A DNA stretch of 64,000 nucleotides from an uncultured Clostridia bacterium (lineage in GTDB: Bacteria > Bacillota > Clostridia > TANB77 > CAG-508): NCBI GenBank assembly GCA_934154445.1, contig CAKPGC010000003.1, positions 47,048 to 111,047 of the forward strand, read 5' to 3'. This document shows, piece by piece, positions 53,909 to 62,738 of this stretch. The notes under the pieces were generated by a model. That model was not told the DNA's origin, made no database searches, and was given only the letters and a program-made list of their open reading frames with translations. How positions within the stretch are numbered: position 1 is the stretch's first letter; each line of letters begins with the position of its first letter. The position numbers and the translations under genes are program-made.

Positions 53909-54057
53909 TTTTAAAATACAAAAAATGATTGAAAATCTAAAGAATATATGTTAATATAAAGACACTAAATATTAATTATCTCCTAATGAAGCAACACAGG
54001 GAGGCTTAATATAAAAGCATGAATTCAACAAGTTAAAAAGAAAAGGAGAGATGTTAT

Positions 54058-54408
54058 ATGATTTATATTGAAATTGATGACTTAGTAGGAAATGCATTTG
54101 TGAGCTATTTAGAAAAAACAGGAAAACGGGTATTGCCAATACAAAAAATAGAATCTTTTGGCAATAATATTGTTAGTGAATTAAATAACAATGGAATTAG
54201 CTCAACATTATTATTATCAAGAGATAAAACCTATGCTTTTTTTTATGAATATTCAGATATGTTTTTATTTATAGAAAAAGATGGTATGATTATTTTAAAA
54301 GAAGATATTTCTGTTAAAGATTTAATCCAAAAGTTCTCTGGATATTTAAGCCTGAAAGTTCTACGTGCATTTAGAAACGAAGAAAACATAAAGATATTAT
54401 TGGAATAA
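54058..54408 (+). CDS. Unknown protein with an in-frame CGG codon
   Basis: 116 residues, no signal peptide, mixed alpha/beta composition; a hydrophobic patch YAFFYEYSDMFLFIE in the middle. Strong AGGAGAG ribosome site. It matters because codon 24 is CGG (54127-54129, in GK-R-VLP) and the frame stays open to the end, whereas a +1 shift would stop after seven codons. It is thus the one clear in-frame CGG in the window that is not a frameshift. Family not recognised. Confidence 0.6.
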   Translation: MIYIEIDDLVGNAFVSYLEKTGKRVLPIQKIESFGNNIVSELNNNGISSTLLLSRDKTYAFFYEYSDMFLFIEKDGMIILKEDISVKDLIQKFSGYLSLKVLRAFRNEENIKILLE

Positions 54409-54416
54409 CATTTTAA

Positions 54417-54441
54417 AAGACCGCTATTGCGGTCTTTTTTA
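54417..54441 (+). terminator. Terminator of the 116-residue gene
   Basis: AAAGACCGC TATT GCGGTCTTT stem with T run. Confidence 0.8.
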
Positions 54442-54456
54442 GTATATAGAATAACA

Positions 54457-54481
54457 AAAAAAGAGCTTATGCTCTTTTTAC
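54457..54481 (-). terminator. Terminator at the end of rpmB
   Basis: AAAAAGAGC TTAT GCTCTTTTT; on the minus strand the T run directly follows the rpmB stop. Confidence 0.7.
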
Positions 54482-54667
54482 TTTACCATCTTTTAAACAT
54501 TTTGCACAAACGTGAACTCTTTTAGTTTCACCGTTTTCCATTATAGCTTTAACACTTCTTAAATTTGGTTTCCAAGTTCTTGGACTTCTTTTACTTATAT
54601 GTGAACGAGTAATGCTAAGCTTATTTCCATTACTTTGTGATTTACCACAAACTGCACATTTAGCCAT
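54467..54667 (-). CDS. rpmB: 50S ribosomal protein L28
   Basis: 66 residues: AKCAVCGK with a CxxC pair, then RSHISKRSPRTWKPNLRSVKA, and C-terminal VCAKCLKDGKVKR, the second CxxC: the zinc-binding form of bL28. AGGAGGTG site. Monocistronic. Confidence 0.95.
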   Translation of the reverse strand: MAKCAVCGKSQSNGNKLSITRSHISKRSPRTWKPNLRSVKAIMENGETKRVHVCAKCLKDGKVKRA

Positions 54668-54769
54668 TATCTTTGCACCTCCTAATTTTTTTTAATAAAT
54701 TGACTGTTTATAAGTTTATCATAAAAAAATAAAAAAAACAAGTATTTTTCGAAAATTATAAAAAAATCC

Positions 54770-54797
54770 TTGCAAATTAGGAAAAATATGGTATAAT
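54770..54797 (+). promoter_or_regulatory. Promoter of tig
   Basis: TTGCAA (54770-54775), 16-base spacer, TATAAT (54792-54797). Confidence 0.65.
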
Positions 54798-54835
54798 ATA
54801 TAAGCTATATAAATTATGAAAGGATTGAATAAACA

Positions 54836-56122
54836 ATGAAATGTAAAGTTGAAAAAACAGAAAAAGCAAATGAGGTAAAATTAGAATTAACAATAGAAGC
54901 TGAAAAATTTGATGAAGCAATAAAAAAAGTATATTTCCAAAGTGCAAAATATTTTAATATACCTGGATTCAGAAAAGGTAAAGCACCAATGAATATAGTA
55001 GAAAAATATTATGGAAAAGAAATTTTCTACGAAGATGCATTCAATGAAGTTGTTCCAGCTGAATTAGAAGAAGCATTAAAAGAAAATAACATCGAAGCAG
55101 TAAGCAGACCAGATATAGATGTAAAACAAATAGAAAAAGGAAAAGACTTAATATTTACAGCAATATTCCAAACAAAGCCAGAAGCAGAACTTGGAAAATA
55201 CAAAGGTATAGAAATACCAAAAATAGAGTATACTGTATCAGACGAAGACATCAATCATGAATTAGGACACATGCAAGAACATAATTCAAGATTAATATCA
55301 ATTGAAGATAGACCAGTAGAAAAAGGTGATATTGCAGTAATAGACTTTGAAGGTTTCGTAGATGGAAAAGCATTTGAAGGTGGAAAAGCTGAAGGACATG
55401 AATTAGAAATAGGAAGCAACACATTTATCCCTGGATTTGAAGACCAAATAATTGGAATGAAAATTGATGAAGAAAGAGATATTAATGTTAAATTCCCAGA
55501 AGAATACTTCTCAAAAGACTTAGCTGGAAAAGATGCAACATTTAAAGTAAAAGTTCATGAAATTAAAAAGAAAGAATTACCAGAATTAGATGACGAATTC
55601 GCAAAAGATGTTAGTGAATTTGATACATTAGAAGAATTAAAGAAAAGCATCAAAGATAGATTAGAAAAAGACAATGAACAAAGACAAAAATATGAAACAG
55701 AAGATGCAGTTATTAAAGCAGTATGCGAAAACGTAAAAGTTGATATTCCATCTGGAATGATAGAAACAGAAACAGAAGATATGCTAAGAAATATTGAAAC
55801 AAAACTTTCATATCAAGGATTAAAACTTGAACAATATCTTCAAATGATGGGTAAAACAGCTGAAGAAGTTAAAAAAGAATATGAACCTCAAGCAATAGAA
55901 GCTATAAAATCAAGATTAATGTTAGAAGCAGTAATAAAAGCTGAAAAAATAGAAGCAACAGAAGATGAAATAGTAGAAAAAATGAAAGAAATGGCTAAAA
56001 ATTATGGAAAATCAGATGACAAAGAATTTATGGAAAATGAAAATGTAAGAAAATACATAAAAAATGGATTAGAGTCTGAAAAAGCTTTAGAATTTTTAGT
56101 TAAAAATGCAAAAATGAAATAA
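54836..56122 (+). CDS. tig: Trigger factor
   Basis: 428 residues. Ribosome-binding domain with GFRKGKAP signature (~44-51), FKBP-type prolyl isomerase domain (VEKGDIAVIDFEGFVDGKAFEGG, ~155-245) and helical C-domain. Co-translational chaperone. Forms the conserved tig-clpP-clpX order. Confidence 0.95.
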   Translation: MKCKVEKTEKANEVKLELTIEAEKFDEAIKKVYFQSAKYFNIPGFRKGKAPMNIVEKYYGKEIFYEDAFNEVVPAELEEALKENNIEAVSRPDIDVKQIEKGKDLIFTAIFQTKPEAELGKYKGIEIPKIEYTVSDEDINHELGHMQEHNSRLISIEDRPVEKGDIAVIDFEGFVDGKAFEGGKAEGHELEIGSNTFIPGFEDQIIGMKIDEERDINVKFPEEYFSKDLAGKDATFKVKVHEIKKKELPELDDEFAKDVSEFDTLEELKKSIKDRLEKDNEQRQKYETEDAVIKAVCENVKVDIPSGMIETETEDMLRNIETKLSYQGLKLEQYLQMMGKTAEEVKKEYEPQAIEAIKSRLMLEAVIKAEKIEATEDEIVEKMKEMAKNYGKSDDKEFMENENVRKYIKNGLESEKALEFLVKNAKMK

Positions 56123-56129
56123 TAAATAA

Positions 56130-56178
56130 TGAAAGGTTGGGGTGAAAAACAAAAAAGAAATTCATTACCAACTTTTTT
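56130..56178 (+). terminator. Possible terminator after tig
   Basis: AAAGGTTGG-GGTGAA / TTCATTACCAACTTTTTT hairpin with T run, 10 bases after the tig stop. Confidence 0.55.
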
Positions 56179-56184
56179 GTTTAT

Positions 56185-56219
56185 AATCTGTCAAAAGAGA
56201 CGTTTCTTTTTGACAGATT
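56185..56219. repeat. TGTCAA hairpin element, copy 4
   Basis: AATCTGTCAAAAGAGA CG TTTCTTTTTGACAGATT, a near-perfect 16-bp stem about 10 bases before the GGAGG of clpP. Nearly the same stem as copy 1 at the glgP end. Confidence 0.65.
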
Positions 56220-56243
56220 GCAGATTTTAAAGGAGGAAATAAT

Positions 56244-56855
56244 ATGTTAGAAAAAAATAGTTTAGTGCCTTATGTAATCGAACAAACAAGCAAAGGCGAA
56301 AGATCTTATGATATATTCTCAAGATTATTAAAAGATAGAATTATATTTTTAGGAGAAGATGTAAATCCAACATCTGCAAGCTTAGTAATAGCACAATTGT
56401 TATTTTTGGAATCAGAAGATCCAGATAAAGAAATATTTTTATATATAAATTCACCAGGAGGTTCAATAACAGACGGAATGGGAATTGTAGATACAATGAA
56501 CTACATTAAATGCCCAGTAACAACAATTTGTGTTGGATTAGCTGCAAGTTTTGGAGCAGTACTTCTAGCAAACGGTGAAAAAGGAAAAAGATTTGCAACA
56601 CCAAATTCTGAAATATTAATACATCAACCATTAATAGGTGGTCAAGGTGGTGGAATTTCAGGTCAAGCGACCGAAATTAAGATACATGCAGATCACATGA
56701 TAAGAACAAGAGCAAAATTAAATAAATTATTAAGTGAAAAAACAGGTCAATCAATTGAAACAATAGAAAGAGATACAGAGAGAGACCACTATATGTCAGC
56801 ACAAGAAGCTTTAGAATATGGATTAATTGATGGAATTATGGATAAAAGAATGTAG
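56244..56855 (+). CDS. clpP: ATP-dependent Clp protease proteolytic subunit
   Basis: 203 residues. Catalytic serine in [14 protein letters not shown], histidine in [14 protein letters not shown], and aspartate in TERDHYMS. Forms the tetradecamer docked by ClpX. AAGGAGG site. 17 bases before clpX. Confidence 0.96.
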   Translation: MLEKNSLVPYVIEQTSKGERSYDIFSRLLKDRIIFLGEDVNPTSASLVIAQLLFLESEDPDKEIFLYINSPGGSITDGMGIVDTMNYIKCPVTTICVGLAASFGAVLLANGEKGKRFATPNSEILIHQPLIGGQGGGISGQATEIKIHADHMIRTRAKLNKLLSEKTGQSIETIERDTERDHYMSAQEALEYGLIDGIMDKRM

Positions 56856-56872
56856 AGTGAAGGGAGTAAGTT

Positions 56873-58199
56873 ATGGCAAAAAACGATATACCTAAAAGTG
56901 TAAGATGTTCATTTTGCGGAAAATCTCAGGAAAGTGTAAAAAAAATAGTTGCAGGTCCAGGTGTATATATTTGTGATGAATGTGTAGACCTTTGTACAAG
57001 CATAATAGCTGCAGAAGTTTATGAAGATGAAGATGTAGGATACACTTTAAACGACTTAGACAAAATACCTAGTCCAAAAGAAATAAAAAAGATACTAGAT
57101 GATTATGTAATAGGACAAGAAGAAGCAAAAAGAACATTGTCAGTAGCAGTATATAATCATTATAAAAGAATAGCTCATGAAGAAAGCGACAAAAAAGATA
57201 AAGATGAAGTAGAAATTCAAAAAAGTAATATATTACTTTTAGGACCAACAGGATGTGGAAAAACTCTTCTTGCAAGAACACTTGCAAAGATTTTAAATGT
57301 TCCATTTGCAATAGCCGATGCAACAACACTTACAGAAGCTGGATATGTTGGAGAAGATGTTGAAAACATTTTATTAAAACTTATTCAAGCAGCAGATGGA
57401 GATATTCAAAAAGCTGAAAAAGGTATAGTATATATAGATGAAATTGATAAAATAACAAGAAAATCTGAAAACTTATCAATTACAAGAGATGTAAGCCGGA
57501 GAAGGAGTACAACAAGCTTTATTAAAAATAATTGAAGGCACAATAGCATCAGTTCCACCTCAGGGAGGAAGAAAACATCCAAACCAAGAAATGATACAAA
57601 TAAATACTGAAAATATTTTATTTATTTGTGGTGGAGCATTTGAAGGATTAGAAAATATAATAAAAGATAGAACAGGTAAAAAGAGTATAGGTTTTGGAAC
57701 TAAGATAGAAAGTCAAAAGGAAATTAACAAATACGAAATTTTCCAAGAACTTTTACCACAAGACTTATTAAAATATGGTTTAATACCTGAGTTTATAGGA
57801 AGATTACCAATAATTGCAACACTTAAAGATTTAGATAAAGAGGCATTAGTAAAAATCGCAACAGAACCAAAAAATGCACTAGTTAAACAGTATCAAAAAC
57901 TATTAGAAATGGACGATGTAGAACTAGAATTTAAACAAGATGCGTTAGAAGCAATTGTAGATAAAGCAATAGAAAGAAAAACAGGAGCTAGAGGACTTCG
58001 TTCAATCATTGAAGAAATAATGAGAGATATAATGTTTGAAATTCCATCAACACCGAATATTTCAAAATGTATAATTACAAAAGATACTGTTTTAAATAAC
58101 GCAAAACCAGAATTGGTAATTAAAGAAAACAATGAAGAAAATATTAAGACTAAAAAAAATAGACATATTCCAGATAAAAAGAATAGAGAAACAGCATAA
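56873..58199 (+). CDS. clpX: ClpX unfoldase, read through a +1 shift at CGG 57497
   Basis: 441 residues when joined, the family length. Zinc-binding N-domain CSFCGKSQ...CDECVDLC; Walker [14 protein letters not shown]; Walker B YIDEIDKI. The zero frame breaks after ITRDVS and stops at 57535. Skipping the C of CGG gives [15 protein letters not shown], the nearly invariant ClpX sequence, followed by [20 protein letters not shown] (sensor region) and [11 protein letters not shown] (sensor 2). Without the shift the protein is half an AAA+ domain. There is no second clpX copy in the window. This is the strongest single case for the shift. Confidence 0.9.
57497..57500 (+). other. CGGA +1 frameshift site 7 (ClpX)
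   Basis: GTA AGC CGG AGA in the zero frame; AGC (C) GGA GAA GGA GTA restores S-G-E-G-V. Glycine is residue 209 of 441. Confidence 0.88.
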
Positions 58200-58205
58200 T
58201 ACAAA

Positions 58206-58238
58206 ATAAAAAGACAGAAAGTATTCTGTCTTTTTATG
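58206..58238 (+). terminator. Terminator of clpX
   Basis: AAAAAGACAGAA AGTA TTCTGTCTTTTT, strong stem and T run. Confidence 0.85.
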
Positions 58239-58274
58239 TATGCTATAAATTATACATAATTTAATAGGAGTTTA

Positions 58275-58433
58275 TTAATCAAATATCCGATTTCCAATAA
58301 CTCTTAAATGTTGATATTCACTGCTATTTGCATCTTCATTAGAATCATAAACTTCCTGTAAAAACAAAGCTAAAGCATACATAGCATCATGAGCTGAATT
58401 AAATTCAGTTTTTAAAAGTTCATCCTTCGACAT
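58275..58433 (-). CDS. Small acidic protein with an in-frame CGG near its end
   Basis: 52 residues from ATG 58433 (AAAGGAG site): MSKDELLKTEFNSAHDAMYA then LALFLQEVYDSNEDANSSEY and QHLRVIGN. Codon 49 is CGG (58289-58287) followed by A. Zero frame ends R-I-F-D-stop at 58275; a +1 shift would give GYLINKLLLNYV and stop at 58250. Which is real cannot be told without homologues. Family not recognised. Confidence 0.5.
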   Translation of the reverse strand: MSKDELLKTEFNSAHDAMYALALFLQEVYDSNEDANSSEYQHLRVIGNRIFD

Positions 58434-58506
58434 ATTTTTTGGCTCCTTTCTATATTTGATACTAAGAATAATAACTCTAAAGAATAAAAAAGTCTGTCGA
58501 AATTGG

Positions 58507-58535
58507 TTGAACGAATATAAAAAATATGATATATA
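58507..58535 (+). promoter_or_regulatory. Promoter of the DUF84 NTPase gene
   Basis: TTGAAC (58507-58512), 17-base spacer, TATATT (58530-58535). Confidence 0.45.
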
Positions 58536-58582
58536 TTAAAAAGTAAAGAACATTGGTAATAAAAATATAGGAGATGAACGAA

Positions 58583-59116
58583 ATGAAGGTATTAATAGGA
58601 ACAAATAACCCTGGAAAAGTTGAAGGAGCTAAACAAGCATTTGAAAAGTTTTATAAAGATGTAGAAGTAGTTGGCATATCTGTTAATTCGAATGTAAGCG
58701 ACGAGCCAGTAAATGATGAAATATATGAAGGAGCAAGTAATAGAGTAAAAAATTTAGTAAAATATGCAAAAGAAAATAAAATTGAAGCAGATTTTTTTAT
58801 AGGTGTAGAATCAGGAATAACAAACAAATTAGGAAAATGGTGTATTATACAAATAGCAGTTGTAAGAGATAAAAATGGATACGAAAGTTTTGGAACAGGA
58901 CCAGCATTCCCAGTTCCAAATAAATATGTAGATGAAATTATAAAAACAGACTTGGGAATAGTAATGGATAAAATATATAAAGGAAATGGGCTAAAAAATG
59001 AAAAAGGTGGAATAGCTCATCTAACAAATGATGTTATAACTAGGTATGATTTAACAAAAGAAGCATTTATAATGGCACTAACAGAATTTATAAATGGTGA
59101 TATATGGAGAGACTAA
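58583..59116 (+). CDS. Inosine/xanthosine triphosphatase (YjjX/DUF84)
   Basis: 177 residues from ATG 58583 (GGAG 9 bases upstream; an ATG at 58574 is too close). VLIGTNNPGKVEGAKQAF substrate loop, SDEPVNDEIYEGASNRV, FFIGVESGI, and GTGPAFPVP fit the family that hydrolyses non-canonical purine nucleotides. Cytosolic. Confidence 0.88.
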   Translation: MKVLIGTNNPGKVEGAKQAFEKFYKDVEVVGISVNSNVSDEPVNDEIYEGASNRVKNLVKYAKENKIEADFFIGVESGITNKLGKWCIIQIAVVRDKNGYESFGTGPAFPVPNKYVDEIIKTDLGIVMDKIYKGNGLKNEKGGIAHLTNDVITRYDLTKEAFIMALTEFINGDIWRD

Positions 59117-59129
59117 AAATAGGAGTAGT

Positions 59130-60049
59130 TTATAAAACTGCTCCTAAAATTAATATACCTAAATTATCTCTATAAATTTCATTAAATTGAGAAATAGGAA
59201 GAGGATTCTCGCCGGATGCCAGCTTCAATAGTATATCCTGGTTTATTATAAGTTTGAATAAACCAATCTTTGAAACCAGCAAAACTAGAATTATAAGGAA
59301 CATCTGTTAATAAGTAACCACTTGAATTTGCAAAACGAGTACCAATTTCATAACCCTTAGGAGGATTAATATTTTGAAAATTCCAATAAATTTCTTGGCC
59401 TTGAGTATGATAAGCAATTATTAGAGAAAAATCGTGAATAAGTGTAAAATCATAAATAGCTAAAGACTCAGGTTCTGTTAGTGGACCGAAAACCAACAAA
59501 ATCACGAGGTGCAGGTTTATCAAAACCTTGTGCATATTTTATTTCTTTAGCATTTTCCCAACCAGCAGGAAATTGAAGATTTAAATCCACACCACGAATA
59601 TTTGCTTTCCATCCTGATGGAAATGGAATGTCAGAAAATTGATTAGAGATATTTAAAGCACTTAAATATGCAAGAGAAGATTTTTCTAAACTATTAGTAA
59701 CCAAATCAACTCCATCAGGGTTCGCCATAGGCATAATATATATAGAAACAGAATCAAATAATTCTCTAACAGAATAACCATATAATTTAGAATTGTTAGT
59801 ATATGCAATACAATAATTTTCAATAAATTTCATAAGTAGAACACTTGTAATCCACTCATTTGCATGAATAGAAGCGGAATAAAAAACTTTTTTTGTTCCT
59901 CTGCCAAGTTTAATAACATATATATTTTTACCTAAAACACTATTCGCGACTGATTGAATATTTAAAAAAGGATATATATTATTTAAAATAGAAAGATTTT
60001 GAGACATTAAAGAATAATTATAATTAACATTAGTTGGAACAATTGGCAT
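59130..60049 (-). CDS. M14 peptidase, needing two +1 shifts
   Basis: 305 residues when three frames are joined. N-terminal ~50 residues may bind wall (LSILNNIYPFLNIQSV), then a gamma-D-glutamyl-type M14 carboxypeptidase: HANEWITSVLLMKFI (H, E zinc ligands), MPMANPDGVDL, later AYHTQGQEIYW (third ligand) and GYTIEAGI (catalytic Glu). Zero frame breaks in FVGF; skipping C at CGG 59488 gives G-PLTEPES. The second frame breaks in EAGI; skipping C at CGG 59214 gives G-ENPLPISQFNEIYRDN, the family ending, stop at 59130. Start 60049 has GGGGTGAT upstream. Confidence 0.85.
59211..59214 (-). other. CGGC +1 frameshift site 9 (M14, second)
   Basis: GGC ATC CGG CGA in the current frame; ATC (C) GGC GAG AAT CCT restores G-E-N-P. 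Glycine is residue 279 of 305. Confidence 0.83.
59485..59488 (-). other. CGGT +1 frameshift site 8 (M14, first)
   Basis: GGT TTT CGG TCC in the zero frame; TTT (C) GGT CCA CTA ACA restores F-G-P-L-T-E-P-E-S. Glycine is residue 188. Confidence 0.85.
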
Positions 60050-60090
60050 ATTTATCACCCCAAATATAATATGAACTTTTCTTATAAATG

Positions 60091-60119
60091 TTGCGAAAAG
60101 CAACTAAATATAGTATAAT
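60091..60119 (+). promoter_or_regulatory. Promoter of ssrA
   Basis: TTGCGA (60091-60096), 17-base spacer, TATAAT (60114-60119), 14 bases before the tmRNA 5' end. Confidence 0.7.
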
Positions 60120-60132
60120 AAAAAAGTAATAT

Positions 60133-60488
60133 GGGGATGTAATGGTTTCGACATATTACCAGAAAAATAGATAGCATGTAGTGGATTCTCGTTGGCCACT
60201 TAAAAAACGAGAAATTAAAAATAAACGCTGATAACGAAGAATTAGCTTACGCTGCCTAATTGCGGCGTCATCTTATTTAAATAGCCTACTGATTTAAGAT
60301 AAGGTGTCAAATTAAAGTAGGTAACAAAGCTATTTTTGCTTTAGAGATAGTGGGTATATTATAAAGCTATATTTTAAATTAGCCTGTCTATCGGCGAATT
60401 TAAAATGAACTAAAAAGATAGAATAAACTTGTAGAAGTCTATTTGGAAAGTATTATGGACAGGAGTTCGACTCTCCTCATCTCCACCA
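60133..60488 (+). ncRNA. ssrA: Transfer-messenger RNA
   Basis: 356 bases, from GGGGATGTAATGGTTTCGAC to GGAGTTCGACTCTCCTCATC-TCCACCA. The acceptor arm and T arm pair as in tRNA-Ala, CCA encoded. The tag frame at 60227-60259 reads ADNEELAYAA-stop. Rescues stalled ribosomes and targets products to ClpXP, whose genes are 2-4 kb upstream. Relevant here because ribosomes stalled at CGG would be its substrates. Confidence 0.96.
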
Positions 60489-60525
60489 ATGACGTATCTG
60501 TTCGAACTAATCGGATAGTCGGATA

Positions 60526-60558
60526 AAAAAATCAATCATAAATGGTTGATTTTTTTGT
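60526..60558 (+). terminator. Terminator of ssrA
   Basis: AAAAATCAA TCATAAATGG TTGATTTTTT with T run. Confidence 0.75.
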
Positions 60559-60616
60559 TTGCAAAAAATTTCTTTCAGTAAGTGTCAAATTAGTAAATTA
60601 GTATCGCAGAGCCCCC

Positions 60617-60686
60617 GAGTTTTGATAGAATGTCAAAACTCATAGGGGAGAACACTTTAGTTAAGTACACTAAAATGTTCTCCCCA
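60617..60686. terminator. Two hairpins at the left edge of the mobile element
   Basis: GAGTTTTGA / TCAAAACTC at 60617-60641 and GGGGAGAACACTTTAGT / ACTAAAATGTTCTCCCC at 60645-60686. The second follows the recombinase stop on the minus strand (14 bases) and can terminate it. The element boundary is probably between ssrA and here. Confidence 0.55.
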
Positions 60687-60699
60687 TAAAATAGCTTGT

Positions 60700-62403
<1,704 letters not shown>

Positions 62404-62474
62404 TTATAGTTTCTACTTTGTAAGTAGTGTTTATAATATACCATATTTCAAACTAAAAATTCAATACAAAAATA

Positions 62475-62738
62475 TTACTTTTGGAAGATTTCAAAAAATC
62501 TAGTTAGTATGGTGTGTTCTGAATCTTTGTTAAAATAGGTATTTACTTTATAAACAGTACCTTTTATTTCTTTTTCAAAGTTCAAATTTTGCTCTAAGCA
62601 AAAGCTTTTTAAATATTCTGTAATTTCTTCACTGCTCATTTTAGAGAGTTTGTTACAAAACTCATTCTTTAAATTTTTTAAATATTCATATTCTTCATTA
62701 GTGAGTTCAATTCTATATATTTTTTCATTATCTTGCAT
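62475..62738 (-). CDS. Small element-encoded protein
   Basis: 87 residues, acidic-basic helical, YRIELTNEEYEYLKNLKNEF near the N-terminus. Its start overlaps the 3' end of the MobV gene by 11 bases and has GGAGG upstream inside mobV. Followed by a ~107-base gap with a small hairpin CTACTT ACA AAGTAG before the recombinase. Not recognised; likely accessory to transfer or integration. Confidence 0.65.
   Translation of the reverse strand: MQDNEKIYRIELTNEEYEYLKNLKNEFCNKLSKMSSEEITEYLKSFCLEQNLNFEKEIKGTVYKVNTYFNKDSEHTILTRFFEIFQK

Noticed and set aside
5594..59488. Sequencing or assembly error as the cause of the nine frame breaks
   Set aside because: All nine are an extra C in phase directly before a Gly codon; homopolymer A/T runs, where errors would be expected in this AT-rich DNA, show no breaks in conserved genes. 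It cannot be excluded without reads, so it is kept as a refutation test.
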